A stretch of DNA of 64,000 nucleotides from Aspidiotus rigidus (Eukaryota; Arthropoda; Insecta; Hemiptera; Diaspididae). The DNA is taken from the NCBI GenBank assembly GCA_035079385.1, contig JAVHKY010000028.1:6882001-6946000 (forward strand), written 5' to 3'. Shown here piece after piece: positions 52,064 through 61,869 of this stretch. The number at the start of each line of letters is the position of its first letter. Position 1 is the first letter of the stretch. The notes under the pieces are model-generated. The model was given only the letters and a program-made list of their open reading frames with translations. It was not told the DNA's origin and searched no databases. Both the position numbers and the translations under genes were made by a program.

Positions 52064-52417
52064 TGTTTTGTACAGACCTAAAACGAACACGTTTCACAAA
52101 ACAACTTGACAGGAACGAGTCGTGTTAGCAACAAAGACGTACGAACCAGCGTTGCCAACTCTAGCTCGCAGGTCGGCCGTATTTTGAAACTTTAAAAGCC
52201 GGATTTTTAGCTTGCGGGCCGCACAGTAAAATTTTTTTCCCGCCAACAACAACAAGATTCAAAATTCAAAATCATTACGTCTTCTTCCTCATGAAAATTT
52301 AATATATTTTAGATTGAACAGGAAATACCCGTACAGATATTAATTTTTATGAACAGCTTACAATATACATCACAAACTATAGACCAGAAAAGGATTATTA
52401 AATGAATAACTGAATAA

Positions 52418-54787
52418 TTAAACGAATACATCATCAAGCCCTATCGCAACATCCTCAACATCAGCCTTACAATATAAATTTTTTGTGTTCATACGACTGA
52501 GCATATCTTTGGTTACAGTAAACCCAGCTGATCCGCCATTTCGCTTCACCAACTGGCTCGATAACATCACACCACAGACGTTTTCCGTCAACAATTTATT
52601 TCGGGATTTTGTTTTGACTAAGTTCATTTTTGAAAAAATTCGTTCACAATCAGCATTTGAGTGGGGTAAGGATAACACGTACAATACAAACCGAGGAAGC
52701 TCATCAAACACAGGCTGCTCAGTTACATTCCTTAATTTGAGAAGTTCTACCCAAAAAGCAGTCGTCGTTTTCGGAAAGTCCTCTGGTAACTTTATTGAAG
52801 GCAATCTTCGCCACTCGTCATCAAGAATTTGAGCTTTTGATCCATGGAAAAAAAGTTTCAAACGCGGAACCTTATTCAGGAATGTCATTAGAGAAGGAAG
52901 TTGTTTTCTTTCATCGAAGGAAACAGCCTTCTGCGGATGGAAACTTGAAACAGTTTCTAACACTTCGTCATTAAAATCGTATCGGTCTTTTATTTCTTTA
53001 ACTGCCCTGATCAGAAATTTACGAGCACTAGCATAGAAATACTTGCATAATTCTCTGTTGTTTCGAATATGGTCATTTTCCATGGCGTTTACTACCCTGA
53101 TCCCAAGATACATTTCTGAATCTCGAACAAATTTTCCTTCATTTTCGACATCAAAATTATTGAAATCATAACTGTACCTAGATACCCAACGATTATCCAT
53201 GTAAGCCATTAATAGCTCTGTCATCAGAATTTTCATACGTTCGTGAACCTCTGGTAAAACCGATTGCGAACTTTGGAAGTATTTATTCGTCTGCGTAAAC
53301 TTCGGCAATACCCATGATAGGAACGCGAAGTGAAGTTGTACCAATGGATCACGCAACAATTTCAAAATCTGTTCGGTTGCAAAAGGTCTCTCATCTCCCG
53401 ATGATTTCTGCTGAAAATATGCCTGAAATAAAATTGATGCGTGGTAATCATCATAATAATAATCATTGAGCATCATTTTTGAAATAAAAAATATAAAAAT
53501 TAATCACTTCTAACGCATTCCATTGCTCTAATAATCGCTGGACAACTGCTTCCAGAGACAGCCACCTTGTTTGTGAAGGATGCAGCATTCTATGGATGGG
53601 CAGTTCCAAGAATTCCTTTCAAATAATTCAATAGTAATTTTAGAATTTGATCATCAAAATGAGTGAGAACACGATGGTCTTTGTGAACTAGGTACTAACC
53701 TGAAATTGTTGAAATTCAGAGCGTCTTTTCGCACTGTGGTTGAAATAGGAATAAATACTTCGGGCAAGCTCTTCGCAGTTTCGTGGTAATTCGGAAGCAG
53801 CCTTACTCGCACACAAATGGAGAGAATGGCAGATACACTTTAATACATAGATTCCTATTATTAGAAAAGAAAAAGTATTACTTCAAATATAGCTCAAGGT
53901 GAGGATTTAAAAAAATAAAAAAATGTGAGTATAGATACCTGGGTAATTTTGGCGGAAACGTGAGGCAACGGAATTATGCTCTCCAAGCATCACATTTGCT
54001 CCATCAGATGCATATCCTATTGTGTTTACATCCGGTATGTTGAAATCAGAGAACGATTTCTTCACCAATTTGAATAAATCTTCGGCATTACCACCACGAA
54101 GTACTGGAACCTGATTCAATTCAATTTCTTCAGCTCCGTTTTCGGCGATTGAAACGGTGACTGAAGAAATACCGTCATGGAAGTAAATTTCCGCAATGCA
54201 CCAAAGACTGGATTGAATATCGAAGGTTTCTTCATCAAAGTAACGTACCAAGATACCCATAACTTTTGATGTACTCACATCAGTCGACTCGTCTATCAAA
54301 ATACTGAACGGTGTTTTCTTCAGTTTTTCAGCAACAATTTGCCTCTCCGATTTGCCAATAACATTTCGGATCACATTTGTCAGTTTTGTACGACCCAATT
54401 GCATGTCTTGAGCAATTTTGGAATCAGGGAATATTTTTTTCAAGGCAGGAACTAGATTATCCACAATTCGAAAGGGAATGTTAGATTCAGCAAAAACAGC
54501 GCTGACTGTTATTTCTGCCGTTTTAACCATACCCTCGTGAGGTGTAGGTCGACGATCTAAAACTTTGGTCAGGGGCTTGGTTGTTTTTAAAATTGACATT
54601 TGAGTAATGTGATTATTACTTAATCCATGCCGCCGAAGAGTTGAAATTTCTGTCGTCAAATGAATGTTGCATGCTTTGCAAAATGCTTTTTTCTTTGATT
54701 GAGCCGATGCCGTGATCCAGCCTTTGAGTTTGGGATCGCTCTCCCATTCTGGTCTATAATTAGTTACGCGATGACGTTCTTTTGGCT
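52418..54787 (-). pseudogene. hAT transposase, multi-exon, nearly intact
   Basis: Exons about 54787-53940, 53856-53701, 53635-53505 and 53476-52418. Order: a BED-like finger (WESDPKLKGWITAS, FCKACNIH ... LRRHGLSNNH), a catalytic core with FSILIDESTDVS and GYASDGANVMLGEHNSVASR, then HSLHLCASKAASELPRNCEE and FLELPIHRMLHPSQTRWLSL, and the C-terminal dimerisation region LPRFVLYVLSLPHSNADCER-(IFSKMN). The junction at about 53490 seems to carry a small frameshift between QWNAL and the last exon. The architecture fits the ZBED5/SCAND3-like hAT group. Third acidic residue not assigned with certainty. Confidence 0.85.
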
Positions 54788-54940
54788 GTAATAATAAATG
54801 TTTAAAAATTACAAAACTTCTGAATTAAAAACAGTGTACTAATTTGTCACAGAAGTTACATGTAGGAGTAGGTACCCACCATTATTAATAAAACAGGACG
54901 CTCTTAAAAACGTTTCTTTTACGATCAACTTATTGATAAA

Positions 54941-55448
54941 TTATTCGTTTTCCTGGAGAATCCAATCTTTGTAAGTGAGGTTCAGTTTCTGATTGATCAA
55001 TTCGATGATTTGTAACAATTCACTCGAATCCAATACGGCTGGCGATGATCTATAGAAGCCAGAGAAGAACTCCAAATCTTCGGTTACGTGATCGGCGTTG
55101 CTTCTCGCTGGTGCTGGTTCAAGGATTCGTTGCAAAATGAAACAAAATTGAAACGGTACCCCGGTTCGAACTTGTAAATCCGCTGTCTTAAACTGGATAC
55201 TATTCTCCTCGCACTTCTCGATCAAGCTGCGTCAAAAATATACGAACAGGAATGAAAGATGTGAGAACCCAAAACGCTGTACAATAGGAAATGAACGGAT
55301 GGAAAAAATGAATTTTATCTTCGAGAACTCACCTTTCTTCGCGAATGTCAATAAATAACATTACACGCAAGTCGTTGCGTTGGGTGATTTTCGAATTACA
55401 AACAGGACAACTATTACCATTCGACTTTGGAGACTTGAACATTGCCAT
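54941..55448 (-). CDS. Small two-exon zinc-finger protein in the hAT
   Basis: Exon 55448-55333 (MAMFKSPKSNGNSCPVCNSK, IDIREE) ends at GTGAGT. Exon 55228-54941 follows a GACGCAG acceptor and runs in phase to TAA (EKCEENSIQFKTADLQVRTG ... LNLTYKDWILQENE). About 134 aa, with one C-x2-C and later Cys. It lies upstream of the transposase exons in the same orientation. It may be a separate accessory gene or alternative 5' exons of the transposase, because the first BED exon also starts at an acceptor. No family recognised. Confidence 0.5.
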
Positions 55449-56183
55449 TTAGAAAACTATCGAAGATTCGAAGATCGAATAACTGAAGAAGATGGAATGA
55501 TGGACGAAGATGAAAAGGTATGCAGATGATAATTGGAGTCCAGTCGGATTCTCAATGAAATCCACAAACACGCCGGTTGAAGTTGATGACTTGATGTGAT
55601 GTTGAATTCTCAATTCTCATTTCTCATTTCTCATCGCTGTCTCGCCTGTCGCGGTTCACCTGTGGTAACTTGTTGTACCTGTGCCTGTGCTTTACATCAC
55701 AGTCACACCACGCCACACGATCTTCACACGATGCAGCACAATGCACGACTGTGTTATATGAAAAGCAGCCGAGCAACACCACAATAATTTAGAGAAAGAG
55801 TTCTATGAATATCGTTCAAAAGATACTTTTTTCTAGATTATTGACATGCTCTTCGACCCCCTTTCATATAAATATAACACAGAACGCAGAAGGCAAGGCA
55901 GAAAACAGAATAATAGCATGAAAAACACAAAAAAAATCAGTTTTGAGCGCTCCCTGTCGAAAGCCGTACATTTTGGGCGTCCGGCTCATGGTCGGGCCGG
56001 ACGCCTTTTTCCCCGCTTGAAAACCGGACATTTCCGGCCGAAGCCGGACAGTTGGCAACGCTGGTACGAACGTGAACTTATGTAAAATTGACCGATCTTT
56101 CGAATGGCGGTGTCGGTTTATGCGTACAGTGTTACCACGAGTCAGGAAAACAAAAGTCTCACTCTTTCTGAAACAGCCCTCGT

Positions 56184-57110
56184 ATATTGAAACAATCTGA
56201 AAAATTTTTCATGAAAATAGGTAATGAATATACGACTTACAATGATCCTATTTTAATCGTCGGTCTTCTTAATAGAAAAAAATCAATATCGAAACGAATT
56301 AATGGTTATTAGCTTCAATAGGTTATAAGTAAACGTTGAAATGTTTTAAACAGGTGCAAATAAACATTCATACTTGAGTTTGATGATGAAACACAGAGGG
56401 AAAAAGTTCACAAAAAAAGAAACAGAATGATATGTAAATCTTAGGAAATAAATGGTTATTCGAGAGTGTAATTTTATTCGTTGAGTTTTCGCTTGATTTA
56501 CGAGAGGTATAGCTCTGTCTCTATTTAAGATAAAGAAGTGGAATAGGAATCAAACATAGCGTACAAGAGAATAATAATGTGGTAAGTTTCTCAAGAATAC
56601 GAGTGAAAAATCAATGGCCTTGGCGAGGAACTACATTTCCAGATAATGAATGTAGGAGTATGGCGACCACATAGCGACGTAAGCACTAACCTTGACAAGG
56701 AAGTACAGTTCCTGATAACGAATGTAGCTTAACAAATGTAGCTCAGCATCTTTGAAACTCACTCATTTTTTCTGTTTTACCCACTTTCTTACAACACTAG
56801 AAAAAATAATCATCAATTTACACATTCGAATAATATCCTTTGTTGATAATGATAAACAGATAATAATTCTACATTCCGATAAAAATATAACTGAGATTAC
56901 TGCCTATGTCATAGAACTCTGGTCATTACAAAAAGAATTACTTATACCAGAAATATTTATATGCTCTGGTATTTCGATAGACAAAATTCACTATTAAATC
57001 TTAGGTCAAGAATTCATCTCATATTAAAAATAAAAAGAAAAAAAGTAAAAAAAAAAGAACAATTCATACAGATTTATATCGTCGCGGTAAATTCCTTCTT
57101 GGTTAGGTTA
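56184..57110. other. No supportable gene
   Basis: Right flank of the mariner within the Harbinger-like element. A plus-strand frame at 56752-56997 is rich in I/K/N and has no recognisable domain. Confidence 0.4.
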
Positions 57111-57232
57111 GGTATGAAAAATGTTGTTAAGATACGCCAGGAAAAGGATGATAGGGAACTTGGTGTGATGTTATTTTTCTTATCAATTAGAGCGAAGAAC
57201 CGTTTGAATCGAACGTTTGTGAGATTGTTTCT

Positions 57233-57613
57233 TTGGTAGGAATATTATTACGTGGAAGACGAGATATAACAATGCTTCGTTTCAAATTTCATGATGGTCA
57301 ACAGCCTGAGAGTGCAAGTGCTGTAACCAGGTTACAGATTCCATCATTTGAAAGGGGACAGAAGAGAATGCGTGTTACTGTTGAACTTTACGATTCCGAA
57401 GAAGAGTTCGACGAATGGTTTCTGGAAAGTATCCCTGCAAAATATGGTCTCCATTCTCGTACTATGTGGATGCATCCAATGAACAGATTAAGGTCAACTG
57501 ATGGCGAATATGTGCGTGTCTGTCTTCCATACAGGAAACATCCGGACAAGTTTTTTAAATATTTTCGTATGTCCGTTTCAACTTTTGATTACATCTTGGA
57601 CTTTTTTTTGTAA
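57233..57613 (+). pseudogene. PIF/Harbinger transposase N-terminal fragment
   Basis: The frame carries an acidic stretch (YDSEEEFDEWFLESIPAKYG) and then MWMHPMNRLRSTDGEYVRVC and KHPDKFFKYFRMSVSTFDYI. W-x-HP-x2-R ... G-EY ... L-x-R-x-H-P-KFF-x-YFRMS-x-x-FDYIL is the typical block before the DDE domain of HARBI1-like transposases. It stops at 57613 (DFFL), and the DDE domain is not found downstream. Upstream residues from about 57111 (MKNVVKIRQEKDDRELGVML) may belong to it in another frame. Confidence 0.75.
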
Positions 57614-57619
57614 GGTCCA

Positions 57620-58702
57620 CTGGAACATGATTGTGTACATCATCTTAATACAGTACCATACGATAACAATACTGTCACCTGCCCGTTGAACATTTCGCAG
57701 CTAAAATGGCAAAAATGTAGCGGAAGCCTCCACTAAAATTCTTGTGGAAAGGAGTCGCAGCTACGCTCAAAGTACATGAATAATTCTATACGCTCCACTC
57801 TAAACGAACCGCTTGTGCGTATTCTTCACCCCTACACTGCGTACTGCGAGAAAGAGGTGAACTTGTTTCGACGCCACTACTTTGCATCTACATTGAGAGG
57901 TGTGAAGTAGCTCTTCCGCCACTACTTCACCACTTCTTCTGTAGGTGTGAAGTAGTTGAGCGACAACTACATCACCACTTCTTCTCTAGAGGTGAAGTAG
58001 CGATTTGGCGTATTTTGTGCGTTGTTGCAGGTACACTACAATTCGCATAGGTACATTTTTCACTACAATACCACCCTAACACCAATTGTAAAGGGGGGAG
58101 GAAATGAAACTAAGTTCACCACCCGGTGAATATTGCTCTCCGTTGAAGCCAGGGAATTTGAAGGGCTTGAGGTATTGAAAGCGGGAGCGGGGCTTCCTGT
58201 GGGGCTTTCAAGGGTAGTTTTCAATAAAAGCCCAGAAATCCGAAGGACTTGAAGTGGGAAAAAGGCAGGAACGAGGGAAATGAACAGGACTGAATGGGGG
58301 TTTCAAGGATCCTTTTTCTCATTTTTCACAGGACTTCAGAAGGGGAAGAGATTGTATACCGGACGACAGAGGAAGATCTAGAGGACTTGAAATGAATGAT
58401 ATGGAAGTCAATACTTCATGATAGATTACCGCGACAACCAAGTGTGTCTTTTTTTGTAGAACAAGCGTGCGCACAAATTTTGCTTGCTAACCAACCCCGT
58501 TTTCTAAGTTATTTGAGCAGTAAATTGTACTTCACCACACTCTTTCCTTGAAAGTTTGCTGTGATTCTTTTGCAAGATCGCACTGACCAATTCCTAATGA
58601 TAATTAAGTAATTATTTCCTCAAAATCAGACAATATAAATGAACTCGACAAATACTTTTACAGGAAAAAACATATATTCTTTGTTTTCTTTCTGACGGCA
58701 GT
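57620..58702. other. No gene; hairpin-rich segment inside
   Basis: Non-coding. It contains the repeated hairpins at 57897-58000 and a G-rich patch at 58080-58380. Confidence 0.4.
57897..58000. repeat. Tandem small hairpins (CTACTTCACC/GGTGAAGTAG)
   Basis: CTACTTCACC at 57922-57931 pairs with GGTGTGAAGTAG at 57944-57955. CTACATCACC at 57967-57976 pairs with AGGTGAAGTAG at 57990-58000. Another GAGGTGTGAAGTAG lies at 57897-57910. CCACTTCTTCT is the loop-side repeat. Confidence 0.6.
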
Positions 58703-61076
58703 TTAACTTGAATGAAGATTCTTTCTCGCAGCTTGGAATCTCACTCTAGGACTTGCTGACAATGAAGATTGTGTATTCTCAGCTGATCTAGTGACTGGTG
58801 TAGAAGATGCTGATCGTGTATTCTGAGCTGGGCTAGTAACTGGTGTAGAAGTTGCTACCAATTGAGATCGTGTATCTTGAGCTGGGCTAGTAATTGGTGT
58901 AGAAGCTGGTGACAATGGAAAACGCGTCTTCTGAACTGAGGTACTCGTTTCAGTTTCATGAAAACGTACTCTAGTGGAGTGCGTATTTCGCAGCCATTCT
59001 TGAACGATATGTTTGCCGTTTGTATCACCCATTTTGTCGATGGCCCAGTCTGGAACAAAAAAACATAATACAATCTCACTCGCTGAAAAGTACGTCGAAG
59101 ACTCATAATTATTTCATTATTTTTTTCCATATTAATCTTCAGATCAACAAGGAAACCAAAAATACAAAATGCCTCAAAAAAATGAACAAGACAAAAAGTA
59201 GAGAATTAAGAAGTGAAAATTAACAGCCCCTGTACTGTATTTGTAATGTTCTTGCAGTGAGTAACGGAAGATTATATCCTTTTTAGTTTCAATTTTTTGA
59301 ATATACAATAGTGATAATTCTTTCAGACCCACAGTATTTTTTTCTTTTCATTCGTCGAAGAATTGTTTTTGGGTAGCCGTAACATCAGAACATTTCGCTC
59401 AAACTCTTCAAATTAATCTTCAGTCACTTCCACTTTCTCTGTGGACCACTTTCAACAATGAGAAATTCTATTCTCCCACGGTCAGTTTGAAGTCTATAGT
59501 AATTAGGTCATTATTGATCAACGTTAATCTGGCCCCATTGTCTGGAAAAGGCTGAAAACCCGTTCTTGACATAGAATTTCAAAAAAAAAGAAGAAAATGT
59601 CCTTCATTAAATCAATTTGATGATTATAACCGGAAAAGTCACTGAAGAAAATTATGTCCTAGTTATTTTGCCTGTAGTATTGATGTACATGCTAGCATAT
59701 GTTGAAACATTTTCCCGAAGTCAGTCAAGAAACAGGGTGCCAGGAAAGAAATTAAATAATGTAGGTGGTAGTTTGAAAATGAAATTTTCTACATTTAAAT
59801 TTCTACAAAACACAAACCTCAAGAAGAATAAGATGAAAGTGTTGAAATTAGCACGAGTAAAATTTGTTCTCAAAATTAATTTTTCTTCACGTGAAACTAG
59901 AGCAGACTAATAAGATTTTGTGGTCATCAGCTTCCAGAAAAACTTAATGTCATAATTCTACATACCAATAATGCTGTATCAACTGGAAATATTTCTGTCA
60001 CTTACCTTTTATCAACTTGAAACTTTCGGTTGAGGAAAAACAAACAACTCTTTTAACTTGGCGCTTCAATCGGTCCTTCACTTTCACCCTCAGCTGCCCA
60101 CTCCAATTTCCGAAGGTAGTGATCTGCTCGTGAAATACACTTTTTAGAATCTCCTGTATTTGAGTCTCAATTTTTAGGGTTCGATATAGATCACTTACAA
60201 TCTTCATGTGAGTCTTCTACAATTAAAATAGAAATAGCGCATTACTTCCTAACACGACTATAGTTCAAGCTTTCATTTTTCAAAGACGATGATTTTTACA
60301 TTCATCAATTCATTTCTTTAAAATGAACTCTGTTGTAAGAAAAACTTGACGATAATTACTGGTTGTAATTATTTCAGTAATGTAAATATACGTACAAATG
60401 CTGCACGAAAGTCGGCATCGTTCAACAAATTTTCATTCAGGAAGTCAAACGCTGTCCGTGTTTTAACAGGTATCAAAGTTCTTAAACTTTCCATAGCATG
60501 GGTGGACTTTTGTGGATCTCTGTTATCGAGAACGTCGAATCGATCCATTAATTTCTGTACGTTCGAAGCAATGGTTGACGTTGTTTTGTTCAGAAACGGG
60601 ATAAGGTCGGTTCGTTGTTTTACTTTTTCTAAAAAGAAGTCACACTATTCAAAGAACAAGCGTATTGAAAAATGACGTAATGCAAAAGATGAAATACTTA
60701 CTGATCTCTGACGCAAGAAAATCCAAAGTTATCGTCTCTGTCTTCTTAGTAGTCTTGCTGTCTAAAAACATAATATTTTCAAGTAAGTATACAATAAACA
60801 ATAATCCGGTACCTACGTAATAAATACAAAGAAGTGCGTTTGGCTTTTTTTTTTTTTTTTTTCGATACGTTTGCTGAGTTGTGGTATATTTCTATAGAAT
60901 TTCATTCGTGTACTTACTAGGATAACCTATGGTTACGGCTATTTGCATCCACAGTTCTTTTTTTTTTTTTTCGGTCTGGTTTTAGAATAGCTATTGGACC
61001 TCATATTCCATAGACAAATCTCAGCGTAAACTAAATCTATCAAACTATTCTTCGCATCGTCGGTAAGATCGTTCAT
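58703..61076 (-). CDS. MADF-domain accessory gene of the Harbinger-like element
   Basis: Splice model: 61076-60918, 60761-60702, 60628-60396, 60216-60006 and 59049-58703, about 336 aa. Exon 1 reads MNDLTDDAKNSLIDLVYAEI, LWNMRSNSYSKTRP, a Lys run, then ELWMQIAVTIGYP, a MADF pattern (LI-x-LV ... LW ... Y ... LW-x-QIA-x-GYP). The following exons are helical (LIPFLNKTTSTIASNVQKLM; FGNWSGQLRVKVKDRLKRQV). The tail repeats STPVTSPAQNTRS three times. The 14-base A-run at 60958-60971 leaves the frame off by one, an indel or a homopolymer sequencing error. Such proteins assist DNA binding in Harbinger transposition. Confidence 0.6.
59225..60005. other. Introns of the MADF gene; no gene on the plus strand
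   Basis: A plus-strand frame at 59617-59910 is lysine-rich, lacks a domain and lies inside an intron. I do not call it. Confidence 0.4.
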
Positions 61077-61337
61077 GGTTTCGTCGCGACGGCCAAATAA
61101 TAATAAAAATGAAAACGCGAAGTAATATAAAAAGAAATAATGACGGCGGAATAGCGAAAAGCGCTTTCATGAAATAGAGATAACACGTTTTCCCTCGTGT
61201 TTCGCATGTATCAACACTTTCATCTTGGAAATTGCCAAGTTGTTGGCAACCAAAACAAAAAATTTTGTTTTCGTTGCAAGCAACCGTGGTTGCAGCTAGT
61301 CGCAGGTCGCTAGGTTGCCGCTTATGTAGGTGCGCAC

Positions 61338-61860
61338 TCAACAGCGTCATCTACCGATTCGGCAGAACAAGTTTCAGTGTCTAAATAATCAGTCTGAAAA
61401 ATACAATCAGTCAATCACGCAACTGAACAAGACGAGTAAAGGATCCTTGATTCCTTCAATTTTGTTCAGGAAAACAATATGGAGGAATGCGTCATCTAAA
61501 TTCAATTCTCCTTCGCGGAAATCTGTCACAAGTTGGTCAAAATCGTTTACCTATCGCAATTGATTGTAGCCTTTTTTTAACTGTAAGGTGTTGAATCTAT
61601 TGTACAAGTCCATGGCGTCATAGGTTTTGTTTTTGCCGTATTGAGAGGTGATTATCCCAACTGTAGCATACGCGGATGGAGCAAAACTTACGTTGACTTG
61701 GATGTTGCGAGAAACAGAAGCATTCAAATATGCTTGTGCTCGGGCTTTCAACTTTCTTCTCTTTTTGTCGTCCCATGATGAATCGCCATCTTCACATTTG
61801 ATACATTCAATGAGATCGTGACTTTGTAGAAATGATATTACAGAATTTATAATCGCGAAG
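61338..61860 (-). CDS. Unrecognised exons right of the Harbinger-like element
   Basis: Three exon-like pieces: about 61855-61716 (SHDLIECIKCEDGDSSWDDK, KRRKLKARAQAYLNASVSRN to GTAAGT), about 61551-61424 (DFDQLVTDFREGELNLDDAF) and 61391-61338 (TDYLDTETCSAESVDDAVE after TTTTTCAG), the last running into the transposon terminus. They may be upstream exons of the gene continued at 50061, which would then have been interrupted by the Harbinger-like element. Unproven. Confidence 0.35.
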
Positions 61861-61869
61861 ATCTGAGGG

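Larger units (their letters stand above)
52147..56063 (-). mobile_element. hAT element inside the mariner
   Basis: Termini CAGCGTTGCCAACT and their inverse, flanked by an exact 8-bp duplication GTACGAAC (52139-52146 and 56064-56071). Length 3917 bp. GCCGG/CCGGC motifs are dense near both ends (for example 52173-52215 and 55968-56050). It contains a multi-exon hAT transposase and a second small zinc-finger gene, both on the minus strand. Confidence 0.95.
50925..56182 (-). mobile_element. mariner element split by a hAT insertion
   Basis: Perfect 27-bp termini beginning CGAGGGCTGTTTCAGAAAGA, inverted at 56156-56182, with TA at 50923-50924 and 56183-56184. Removing the hAT (52147-56063) and one copy of its 8-bp duplication leaves 1333 bp, a normal mariner length. 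The transposase gene is intact but its 5' terminus now lies 3.9 kb away. Confidence 0.95.
50062..61333. mobile_element. PIF/Harbinger-like element carrying nested mariner and hAT
   Basis: Left end GCACCTACATAAGCAGCAAC; right end is the inverse of GCACCTACATAAGCGGCAAC. The match runs on (CTAGCGACC ... CTGCGACTAGCTGCAAC) with an extra AGCGACC on the left, about 45 bp in all. Inside, apart from the mariner, are a Harbinger-type transposase fragment (57233-57613) and a MADF gene (58703-61076), the usual pair of that superfamily. Without the mariner it is about 6.0 kb. A 3-bp target duplication is not evident. Confidence 0.6.

Noticed and set aside
57100..57115. GGTTAGGTTAGG as an insect telomere (TTAGG) repeat
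   Set aside because: Only two units; not enough to indicate telomeric sequence.
56752..57239. Plus-strand frames of 81-92 codons left of the Harbinger fragment
   Set aside because: I/K/N-rich, no motifs. The second may be transposase N-terminus in another frame but is too weak to call.
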